From a virus: 64,000 nucleotides of DNA. The first letter of the stretch is position 1; each line of letters begins with the position of its first letter. The notes below the pieces were generated by a model. That model was not told where the DNA came from and made no database searches. It saw only the letters and a list, made by a program, of their open reading frames with translations. Positions 6,661-13,998 of this stretch are shown piece after piece. A program made the position numbers and the translations under genes. Where the stretch lies: positions 1 to 64,000 of the IMG/VR virus record IMGVR_UViG_3300015371_000014. One strand, 5' to 3'.

Positions 6661-7466
6661 TGACAATCACGACCCTTGACGGTCTGATTGCGGCCCTGGG
6701 CAACAATCAACAACGGGCGTCGTTTGCCAAGAATGCCGCAAACGGCGCGACGGGTACGCCGATAGGACTCTTTTGCGTCGCTGGCACTCCCGGTGCGGCG
6801 GCGAACCCGTCGTCTGGTGTTGCTGGCGACGTTCCAACAAAAGCCACGCCTGGGGCGTTTATCTTCACCAACCCAACCGCGCCAGCTAAAACCTACATAT
6901 CACGCATCGCGCTCATGATGGGAAACGTGTCGTGCGCTCTGCACTTCTATGACCGGCTGTGGCACAACAGCGGACTGTCCGCAACCTCGACCTCCGCGCA
7001 GACGGTCAACAGCGTGGCACTGACGCGTCCTGATGCGAACGGTGATGACGTTGAGGCATGGTGGCATGTCTATTCAGCGGCTGGGTCAGGAAATCCAACG
7101 TCCGTCACGATCTCCTACACAAATCAGGCTGGCACGAGCGGTAGGACTGGCACGCTAAGTAATTTTGTTGCCAGCGCCCCAACCCACCGTACCCTGCCGT
7201 TCACGCTGCAATCTGGCGACACAGGCGTGCGCTCAATCCAGAGCTATACCCAGAATGTTTCCCTTGGATCGGGGACGATTGGACTCGTGCTAAGGCGAAA
7301 GATCGTCACCCTCATTGCGCCAGTGAGTAACAATGTCGCGATGGCTGATGGGTTTGCTCTTGGCTTACCGCTGGTGAACGATGACGCGTGCATCGAGCTA
7401 ATCGCCCACATTGCCGCCAACTCGACACTCAATGGCGTTGGCAACTTCACCCTGATTCAAGGCTAA
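6660..7466 (+). CDS. putative virion surface protein, paralogue 1 of 3
   Basis: 268 residues, GTG start overlapping the previous TAG. Shares with the next two genes the same plan: TTLDxLIAAL N-terminus, P-S-S-G-V-A-G-D-x-P-T turn, YDRLWHNSGLSATSTSAQTVNS, ALTRPDANGDDVEAWWHVY, TLPFTLQSGDTGVRSIQSY and a GLVLRRKI strand near the end, closing NFTLIQG. Strongly beta-rich and Thr/Ser/Ala-rich like tail-spike or capsid-fibre domains. No catalytic motif. Likely a virion decoration or receptor-facing protein; not identified further. Confidence 0.55.
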   Translation: MTITTLDGLIAALGNNQQRASFAKNAANGATGTPIGLFCVAGTPGAAANPSSGVAGDVPTKATPGAFIFTNPTAPAKTYISRIALMMGNVSCALHFYDRLWHNSGLSATSTSAQTVNSVALTRPDANGDDVEAWWHVYSAAGSGNPTSVTISYTNQAGTSGRTGTLSNFVASAPTHRTLPFTLQSGDTGVRSIQSYTQNVSLGSGTIGLVLRRKIVTLIAPVSNNVAMADGFALGLPLVNDDACIELIAHIAANSTLNGVGNFTLIQG

Positions 7467-7469
7467 GCG

Positions 7470-8273
7470 ATGACGATTGCGACACTCGATCAACTTGTCA
7501 CGGCGCTTGCGTCACCACAGCAACGCTTTGGTTTTTACAAGACGGTGACCCCACAAGCCGTGTCGGCATTTACCTCGCTGTGGGCGTGCCCAGGATTCCC
7601 AGGAGCGGGAGCAGATCCGTCGTCTGGCGTTGGTGGCAGCATTCCAACAGACGCGACCGCTGGCGCGATGCCTTTTACCAACCCTGCTGGTGCTGTTCAG
7701 ACCTATCTCTCGCGCTTTGCGGCATCCCTTGGCGCGACCGCTGGCATGCTTATCCTGTATGACCGGCTGTGGCACAACAGTGGACTTTCACCCACGTCGT
7801 TGACCGCACAGACGGTCAACTCAACAGCACTGACACGACCGGACGCAAACGGCGCGGATGTCGAGGCATGGTTCCATGTCTTGGGCACACTTGGCGCTGG
7901 CTCAACGGCCCCAACGATCAGCTATACCGATCAAGACGGGAACTCTGGTAACACGGGCACACTTATGAACTTTGTCACGACTGCCGCGACGCATCGTAAC
8001 TTCCAATTTCAACTGGCGTCGGGTGATAGTGGTGTGCGGAGCATCCAGAGCTACACCAACGCCGCAACGCTCACGTCGGGCACGTTTAGCCTTATCCTAC
8101 GGCGTCGGATCGCGGCTCTGGCGCTACCGAACTCTAATTACGGTGGGATGCTCGATCCGCTTTCGGGTGGACTCCCATCAATTCCAAACGATGCATGTTT
8201 AGAGCTTATGGTATTCAATGGTTCCGCTGTCGCGGCATTTGCGTACGGTGGTCTTTCGTTGATTCAGGGATAA
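7470..8273 (+). CDS. putative virion surface protein, paralogue 2 of 3
   Basis: 267 residues, starts 4 bases after the previous stop. Shares YDRLWHNSGLSPTSLTAQTV, ALTRPDANGADVEAWFHV, SYTDQDGNSGNTGTL and ASGDSGVRSIQSYTNAATL with paralogue 1, with frequent substitutions between them. Identical spacing of motifs shows tandem duplication of an entire gene rather than domain shuffling. Role as for the neighbour. Confidence 0.55.
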   Translation: MTIATLDQLVTALASPQQRFGFYKTVTPQAVSAFTSLWACPGFPGAGADPSSGVGGSIPTDATAGAMPFTNPAGAVQTYLSRFAASLGATAGMLILYDRLWHNSGLSPTSLTAQTVNSTALTRPDANGADVEAWFHVLGTLGAGSTAPTISYTDQDGNSGNTGTLMNFVTTAATHRNFQFQLASGDSGVRSIQSYTNAATLTSGTFSLILRRRIAALALPNSNYGGMLDPLSGGLPSIPNDACLELMVFNGSAVAAFAYGGLSLIQG

Positions 8274-8276
8274 GCG

Positions 8277-9074
8277 ATGGCGTTCACAACGATGGACCAA
8301 GTGCTGGCTGCTTTACCGGGGCAACCAGTCAAATTCAACAAGAACTTCCAGATGACTTCTGGCGCGTGGGCCTCGACATTCAATGGCGTTGGCTATCCCA
8401 CGGCGGGGGCAACACCAAGCTCCGGTCTGGCTGGCGACATTCCAACGGCTGCCACACTCGGCGCACTACCAATGGCGGCATCCGGTCCTGGCACGCTGTA
8501 CGCGGCACGAATGCAAGCCGGATTTTCTACGTCAGGACAAGCTGGTCTGGTCGTGCTTTATGATCGTGTCTGGCACAACTCAGGCATCAGCGCCACGGTG
8601 ACCACGGCGCAAACAATCAACTCTGTGGCGCTCAACCGCCCCGATGCGAATGGCAAAGAGGTTGAGGCGTGGTGGCAAGTCTATGCCGCGATGGGCGCTG
8701 GTACGCCGAATGTCACTCTGACCTACACCGATCAGGACGGCAACACTGCACAGAGCGGCTCGTCAGGCGTGCTAGCAACGACGATGGCGGTCAATCGCAC
8801 TGGTCCCTTCATCCTTGCTTCAGGCGATACGGGGGTGCGCTCGATCCAGACATGGCAAGCCGACGCCACCTTTACATCCGGTACGATTGGGCTGGTGCTA
8901 CGGCGACCTCTGCTGTATCTCGCTGTTCCGGTCTTCAATCAGGAGCAGATCGCAGACGTACTGGCCTCAAATCTGGTAGAGATACCGGACGCTGCTTGCC
9001 TGGAGATTGTCACGTTTGTTCAGACGACAACACTCACGAATTTCCAGGGCGAACTTCTGATCGTTGAGGGCTAA
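8277..9074 (+). CDS. putative virion surface protein, paralogue 3 of 3
   Basis: 265 residues, the most divergent of the three. Retains LYDRVWHNSGISATVTTAQTI, ALNRPDANGKEVEAWWQVY, LTYTDQDGNTAQSGS and ILASGDTGVRSIQTW. The N-terminus (MAFTTMDQVLAALPG) and the last 50 residues differ most, so specialised binding ends are possible. Starts 4 bases after paralogue 2. Confidence 0.55.
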   Translation: MAFTTMDQVLAALPGQPVKFNKNFQMTSGAWASTFNGVGYPTAGATPSSGLAGDIPTAATLGALPMAASGPGTLYAARMQAGFSTSGQAGLVVLYDRVWHNSGISATVTTAQTINSVALNRPDANGKEVEAWWQVYAAMGAGTPNVTLTYTDQDGNTAQSGSSGVLATTMAVNRTGPFILASGDTGVRSIQTWQADATFTSGTIGLVLRRPLLYLAVPVFNQEQIADVLASNLVEIPDAACLEIVTFVQTTTLTNFQGELLIVEG

Positions 9075-9077
9075 GTT

Positions 9078-10700
9078 ATGGCCGCGAATCTGATTTATCC
9101 CAATGGCGGAAGAATCACTTCGCGGCTCATCGTGCCGGATAGTGCCGATAAGACACGGGCGACCGTCGTTTCCGATGCGTTCTTTGGCCCAGCGTCTTCC
9201 GGCACAGCCTTTGCCGTTCCGAAAGCGACCGCAATTGGCGCAGGAATAGCCCCGCAGGTTTTGACATCTGTCAATCCGCCCCTCGCGACAGGAACCGGCG
9301 CGGGACTCGTTCCGACCCTTGCCCTTGTTGTGCCAAAAGCGGCCTCGACAGCGGCAGGAATAGTCCCACAGGTATCAAACACCTACTCTGCTCCTCTTGC
9401 CACCTCTACGGGCCTAGGAATCGTTCCTGGGGCATCTCTCGTTGCTGCTCCTCCCAAAGCAACCTCGACAGCAGCCGGAATCGCCCCACAGACCACGATC
9501 TCCTTTGCCGTTCCTGTGGCAACGGCCACGGGTGTGGCGTTTGCCCCAGATCTCGTCACAGGGGTGGTTTTCGCCCCTCCTGTTGCAACGGCCACCGGGA
9601 CAGGCATTGCTCCAGCGATGGGGGTTACCGCTGCGCCTCCCGTAGCAACATCTACGGTAGCGGGACTCGCGCCAACGCTCGCGATCTCTCCACCAAAAGC
9701 CACCGCGACCGGATCTGCTCTCGCACCTGTTCTGGCCCTCGCTCCACCGAAGGCATCTGCCACAGGTGCCGGAATCGCGCCTACCGATGTCACGACAGCT
9801 GCTCCCGCCAAGGCTACCGCCACCGGATCTGCCCTCGCGCCATCGTTGGCACTTGCACCACCAAAGGCATCCGCCACCGGGCAAGGATTAATCTTTACGC
9901 CCCAGACGGTGTATCCGGTCCCGGTCGCCACCGCAGCGGCAGTCGCGTATCCGCCAGATCTGCCGGGATTCCCCACCGTCTTTGCTCCTCCCAAGGCAAC
10001 TGCCACGGGGGCTGGTGTTGTTCCGTCCCTGGCAATTGCCCTCAACCCGCCAAAGGCGTCTGCCACAGGCCAGGGCATTGCACCTGCCATTGCAACCGCT
10101 TTTGCTGTTCCACGGGCCACTGCTACTGGGGCGGGAATCGTCCCTGCTGCTGTTGTTGCACCTGCGCCACCAAAAGCATCTGCGACCGGACAAGGCATTG
10201 TTCCCGCGCTCAAGGCGGCGATCTCCGTTCCGAAAGCGACGGCAACAGGGGCTGGTATTGCACCGTCTGTAGGGATCGCTGTTCCTCGCGCTACCGCTAT
10301 CGGGGCCGGAATCGTTCCCGCGCTCAAAGCGGCGATTGCTCTTCCCAGAGCCATCGCCACGGCTCAGGCGTATGCGCCAGAGGTTGTCTATCAGACCGGC
10401 GTCTTCGATGTCCCACGGGCGAACGCGACCGGGCAGGGCTTTGTTCTCACGCCCAGGGTGACGCTCTCTCTTCCCAAGGCTGCGGCGACGGTCGTTCCTT
10501 ACGCGCCGACGATGTTTACCTTCCGGCCTCAGCCGCAGTATTTCTTTGCGGAGATTGATCTGTCGTATCCTTTGCGAGCATCTCTGGAGCCAAGTCAGAA
10601 GCTCAGCGCAGAGATGACCTATGGCGTCACGATGAAGCAAAAATACGACCCTGATATCACGATTGTCCTGGGTGGTGTCCTTGATCTGGTGGAGGTGTAA
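9078..10700 (+). CDS. PxATATG-repeat protein, putative minor tail/fibre protein
   Basis: 540 residues made mainly of about twenty imperfect 20-28 residue repeats with the core PPKATATGxGIAPxLxxA. The repeated ATATGAGIAP block resembles the Ala/Thr/Gly/Pro repeats of minor tail proteins in mycobacteriophages. The N-terminal 30 residues (MAANLIYPNGGRITSRLIVP) and the last about 70 (from the FRPQPQYFFAEIDLSYPL segment) are non-repetitive and probably anchor it. Expected to form an elongated beta structure on the virion. High codon bias (GCN, ACN, GGN) leaves a long open frame on the opposite strand that is a shadow. A variant palindrome lies at 9261-9274. Confidence 0.6.
   Translation: MAANLIYPNGGRITSRLIVPDSADKTRATVVSDAFFGPASSGTAFAVPKATAIGAGIAPQVLTSVNPPLATGTGAGLVPTLALVVPKAASTAAGIVPQVSNTYSAPLATSTGLGIVPGASLVAAPPKATSTAAGIAPQTTISFAVPVATATGVAFAPDLVTGVVFAPPVATATGTGIAPAMGVTAAPPVATSTVAGLAPTLAISPPKATATGSALAPVLALAPPKASATGAGIAPTDVTTAAPAKATATGSALAPSLALAPPKASATGQGLIFTPQTVYPVPVATAAAVAYPPDLPGFPTVFAPPKATATGAGVVPSLAIALNPPKASATGQGIAPAIATAFAVPRATATGAGIVPAAVVAPAPPKASATGQGIVPALKAAISVPKATATGAGIAPSVGIAVPRATAIGAGIVPALKAAIALPRAIATAQAYAPEVVYQTGVFDVPRANATGQGFVLTPRVTLSLPKAAATVVPYAPTMFTFRPQPQYFFAEIDLSYPLRASLEPSQKLSAEMTYGVTMKQKYDPDITIVLGGVLDLVEV
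9261..9274. repeat. variant of the dispersed palindrome (TTGACATCTGTCAA)
   Basis: Both half-sites TTGACA and TGTCAA are intact with 2-base spacing, but the centre is TC instead of CC/GG. Located inside the repeat-protein gene, encoding LTSVN. May be a lower-affinity member of the site family. Confidence 0.35.
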
Positions 10701-10702
10701 GA

Positions 10703-10990
10703 ATGAAGGTCTTTACCGTGAATGGAGGAGACACCATTCGCCTCACAGCCAAGGATGTCTCCCACGCTGATGTTGGCCCGATCACCACGGGCCTGACTGG
10801 TTCTGTCAGCATTGTGAGCATGTTGACGCAGCAGGTTGTGGGTGGTCCCGTTCCGATCACGTTACATAGTGGCGATGATTGGTACGTGGATCTCATCTCG
10901 CCTGCTACTGACGGTCAGTATCGGATTGACATGCTGATCAACTACCTCACGGCCAGTCGTACCCTGCAGCTGAAACTGATTGTGGTGTAG
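10703..10990 (+). CDS. small putative structural protein, 95 aa
   Basis: Beta-rich (MKVFTVNGGDTIRLTAKDVS, VSIVSMLTQQVVGG, DWYVDLISPATDGQYRIDMLI). Placed between the repeat protein and the ParB-like gene with 2-base gaps, in line with the virion-surface run. Such small beta proteins often cap or anchor fibres. No specific family recognised. Confidence 0.5.
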   Translation: MKVFTVNGGDTIRLTAKDVSHADVGPITTGLTGSVSIVSMLTQQVVGGPVPITLHSGDDWYVDLISPATDGQYRIDMLINYLTASRTLQLKLIVV

Positions 10991-10992
10991 CC

Positions 10993-11676
10993 ATGACGAT
11001 CAACCGTGTCTCGCACATTGCCCCAGAAGAGATCTCGTTTCTGGAAAACAATCCCAACAAAGGCTCTGAACGAGGTCATCACCACATCCGGAAGTCGATA
11101 GAGAAGTTGAAGTTTGGTCGCCCGATGTTGATGGGGCGAGATGGCGGAATGATCGCCGGAAACCAGACGATGGAGATCGTGCAGGATCTGGGCCTGCCAA
11201 TCGAGGTGGTAGAGAGTTATGGGGACGTGGCGATTGTTCACAAGCGTTTGGATCTCAGTTCAGACGACCCGAAAGCGATGGAGCTTGCGATTGCTGACAA
11301 TCGTTCTTCAGAAGTGGGTCTTGCCTGGGATATGGATGTTCTCGACCATGCACGAAGCCAGGGCCTCACAGATGACTGGTGGTTCGAAGCAGAGCTTGAC
11401 GAACTCGACATAGAAACAGCCGGAAAAGGCCAAACTAAAGAGATGGAGCATGCGATTGAGGATCTCTCCCTCAATGATGAGCCGATTGACCTGGAAGACG
11501 ACGATTCCGTCAAACCCGGCCAAGCGTTTATCCTTGGACATCATCGCCTTGTGGTAGGCGTCGCTACCAGAGGTGGAGATGCCAACGTAATGATCGCGGC
11601 GTGGCAGAGGTTTACCGGCCACAAGGCCATCCGTGATGACGCCTTTGATGAGTTTATGGAACTGACCAATGACTAG
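10993..11676 (+). CDS. ParB/Srx-fold protein, apparently a methyltransferase-ParB fusion that has lost its methyltransferase domain
   Basis: 227 residues. The first about 130 follow the ParB-like nuclease fold found at the N-terminus of phage DNA methyltransferases: IRKSIEKLKFGRPMLMGRDGGMIAGNQTMEIVQDLG and LAIADNRSSEVGLAWDMDVL. After an acidic linker comes VKPGQAFILGHHRLVVG (about 171-187), the hinge normally followed by the catalytic domain. Here it runs at once into NVMIAAWQRFTGHKAI (about 195-210), which resembles the usual extreme C-terminus after the catalytic domain. No DPPY or FxGxG motif is present. Directly upstream of terminase, overlapping its small subunit by 8 bases, a common place for such genes. 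Confidence 0.7.
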   Translation: MTINRVSHIAPEEISFLENNPNKGSERGHHHIRKSIEKLKFGRPMLMGRDGGMIAGNQTMEIVQDLGLPIEVVESYGDVAIVHKRLDLSSDDPKAMELAIADNRSSEVGLAWDMDVLDHARSQGLTDDWWFEAELDELDIETAGKGQTKEMEHAIEDLSLNDEPIDLEDDDSVKPGQAFILGHHRLVVGVATRGGDANVMIAAWQRFTGHKAIRDDAFDEFMELTND

Positions 11677-12442
11677 CCCCGGTATTCAAGCCATGCACGA
11701 TGCGCCCCGCTGCGGAGCTTTTACGGAGCGCGGCCCCTGCAAGCGACCAGCCAGTGCTAATGGGCGCTGCCATGTTCACGGAGGAAAGTCCGTGATTGGC
11801 CCATCTCATCCGCAATTCACAGGGCAACAGAGAACGACCTACACGGATCGGATGCAGGCCAATAAGAAGCTGATGGAAACCTACGTGGAGGTCATCAGCG
11901 ACCCAGAGCTTCTCAACCTCTCCAGTGAGATCGCGCTCATGAAGGCGCATATCGCGGAGCTTATCGAGACAGTCACCAAAAATGGCGAGACAGATGATCG
12001 CTGGGATCGAGCGCGAAGAGCCTGGAACCGCTTTGTCAAAGCTCGTCGCGCCAAGGTGGCCTCCCAGTATGCGGAGGCACTGCGCGAGCTTGAGGATGTG
12101 TTTACCGAACATGCCACAGACAAGATGTTGTGGGATGACATTCACGATAGTCTGGTGGTGCTTGATAAGTTGGTGGGGCGAGAGAATAAGCGACGAGCCA
12201 CGATGCAAGCCATGCTCTCGACTGAACAAGCGGTGGCCCTCCTGGCTCGTATGGTGGCAATCATTCAGGATAACGTGACCGATCAAGCTGCCCTGGGGGT
12301 GATTCACAAAGAAGTTCGTCGTTTGCTGATCGATAACCCTTCTCTGGCCGCTGGGGTTGGGCGCGTAGACTCTCGCAAGAAGGAAACGTTCTTTGAGCGA
12401 GGAGATCTCCCTGAATCGATTGAAGTAGCTCTCAATGGCTGA
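11669..12442 (+). CDS. terS: terminase small subunit (HGGK-type)
   Basis: 257 residues. The N-terminus has a cysteine/histidine zinc-binding pattern (C15, C24, C34, H37) ending in HGGKSVIGPSHPQF, the HGGxxxG signature of small terminases that often precede a large terminase. The rest is long helical segments (SEIALMKAHIAELIETVTKNG, QYAEALRELEDVFTEH). It would bind the packaging site on phage DNA and regulate the large subunit. ATG overlaps the previous gene by 8 bases, and its end overlaps the large terminase start by 8 bases, which fixes the pair as an operon. Confidence 0.8.
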   Translation: MTSPGIQAMHDAPRCGAFTERGPCKRPASANGRCHVHGGKSVIGPSHPQFTGQQRTTYTDRMQANKKLMETYVEVISDPELLNLSSEIALMKAHIAELIETVTKNGETDDRWDRARRAWNRFVKARRAKVASQYAEALRELEDVFTEHATDKMLWDDIHDSLVVLDKLVGRENKRRATMQAMLSTEQAVALLARMVAIIQDNVTDQAALGVIHKEVRRLLIDNPSLAAGVGRVDSRKKETFFERGDLPESIEVALNG

Positions 12443-13988
12443 GATCACAGGACTGATTGATCCCTTTGCCCCGGTAGAGGGATATGATCCCCAGACAGAG
12501 CGCTTGCTCAACATCTGGGATACCGTCCTGGTTGATCGACCGACAAATGCGGAGTATCCCACCGACCCGATTGAGTTTATGCACGATTACCTGGGGATTC
12601 GCCCCTGGGCCAAGCAAGAGGAGATCGTCTATGCTGTCTGGGAGAACCGTTACACTTCTGTGGCATCCTGCCACGCTATCGGCAAAAGCTTCATCACTGC
12701 TGCCATCCTCATTACGTTCCTTCACACCCACGAGAACTCCATTGTCCTCTCCACCGCGCCAACCGGACGGCAAGTCGAGCATGTCCTCTGGCGTAACGTT
12801 CGTTCCCTCTGGAGACAAGCCAAAAGACCCCTCTTAGGGCGTCGGCCCCTCACGACCCGCTATGACATCGCGGATAACTGGTACGCGATGGGATTCAAGC
12901 CCAACGACCAGGAAACGGACCCTCTGCAAGGATTCCACGCCGAAAACTTACTCGCCATCATCGATGAAGCAGCGGGATCTCCTCCCTCGATCATTGACGG
13001 CATGATGGCGGCAATGACCTCTGGGGGATCGAAAATGATGATGATCGGTAACCCCACCTCCACGTCTGGTCCGTTTTTTGACTCCCATCACTCCAAAAAA
13101 GACCAATTCAAGACCTTTACCGTAGCGTGGCCCGATACCCCGAACTACACAGAGGGATACGACAAATTCGGCTATCTGATCACCCAGAAATGGGTTGATG
13201 ACGTGATTAGCCGGTATGGGGAAGAATCTCCCTACGTACAGTCCCGTGTCTATGCCCGATGGGTCAGTTCAGACGATGTGCTGATTTCTGGCTCTGATAT
13301 CGAGACGGCTCAGAACAGAGAGATCACCGAAGAGCAGTTTGCCATTCTGGAGCCGATTGAAGCTGGTCTAGACGTTGCTCGTGATGGTGGTGACCGCACC
13401 ATCCTCTGTATCCGGCGAGGAGCCTGGGTTGAGGGGATGTATCAGATCACCTCTGGCGACGGCATGGAAACAGCCGGAAAGGCGCTGCGGAAGATTCGAG
13501 ACATCGTTGGAGACGTGCCGGTTCACCTCAAGATCGATGAGATCGGTGTGGGCACCTCAGTCCTCGACTTCGCCAATCTTGCCACCAGGGACTTTTCGGA
13601 GTACCGCACCATTCGTGTTACTGGGGTGAACTTTTCCAAAAAGCCATGGGATATGGAGCAGTATTACAACCAGCGCTCTGAGGCGTACAATCTACTTGCT
13701 GGCCGATTCAAGTCTGGTCAGATCGGTGGAAATATTGCCAATGAGGCCGCGAGTGAGCTTTCGGACATTAAGACCAAATACAACGGGAAACACACCCAGC
13801 CAGTGGTGGAACCTAAGGATGAAATCAAGAAAAGACTGGGCCGCTCCCCGGACTACGCTGATGCGATTGTGTTAGCGTTCTACAACCCGCCACCCGATGA
13901 GATCAAACCGATAGGGGTGCTGGCATTCGGATACGCCAAGAACAACGTCCATACCTCTGGCGTGCCGCTGCAAATCAAGAAGAGGTGA
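12435..13988 (+). CDS. terL: terminase large subunit
   Basis: 517 residues, the normal size. ATPase part: Walker A-like SCHAIGKSF (residues 78-86), strand and coupling region IVLSTAPTGRQVEHVLWR (103-120), Walker B with catalytic acids LLAIIDEAA (172-180), and MMMIGNPTSTSG (201-212, motif III). Nuclease part: first acid in GLDVARDGGDRT (311-322), KIDEIGVGTSVLD in the middle, and SPDYADAIVLAF near the C-terminus. It packages DNA into the prohead and cuts the concatemer. The stop TGA and the following portal start are overlapped by a palindrome copy at 13985-13998. Confidence 0.93.
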   Translation: MAEITGLIDPFAPVEGYDPQTERLLNIWDTVLVDRPTNAEYPTDPIEFMHDYLGIRPWAKQEEIVYAVWENRYTSVASCHAIGKSFITAAILITFLHTHENSIVLSTAPTGRQVEHVLWRNVRSLWRQAKRPLLGRRPLTTRYDIADNWYAMGFKPNDQETDPLQGFHAENLLAIIDEAAGSPPSIIDGMMAAMTSGGSKMMMIGNPTSTSGPFFDSHHSKKDQFKTFTVAWPDTPNYTEGYDKFGYLITQKWVDDVISRYGEESPYVQSRVYARWVSSDDVLISGSDIETAQNREITEEQFAILEPIEAGLDVARDGGDRTILCIRRGAWVEGMYQITSGDGMETAGKALRKIRDIVGDVPVHLKIDEIGVGTSVLDFANLATRDFSEYRTIRVTGVNFSKKPWDMEQYYNQRSEAYNLLAGRFKSGQIGGNIANEAASELSDIKTKYNGKHTQPVVEPKDEIKKRLGRSPDYADAIVLAFYNPPPDEIKPIGVLAFGYAKNNVHTSGVPLQIKKR

Positions 13989-13998
13989 CAGGTGTCAA
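13985..13998. promoter_or_regulatory. dispersed palindrome copy on the portal start codon (GTGACAGGTGTCAA)
   Basis: 13 of 14 bases match TTGACAGGTGTCAA. The terL stop TGA (13986-13988) and the portal start GTG (13992-13994) both lie inside. The start codon occupies site positions 8-10, exactly as at 22959 and 54130. Confidence 0.55.

Noticed and set aside
9383-10360. Long minus-strand open frame of 325 codons opposite the repeat protein
   Set aside because: It mirrors the GCN/GGN/ACN-biased repeats of the plus-strand gene, giving an Ala/Gly/Val repeat product. No ribosome site or coupling, and the neighbouring genes are all rightward.
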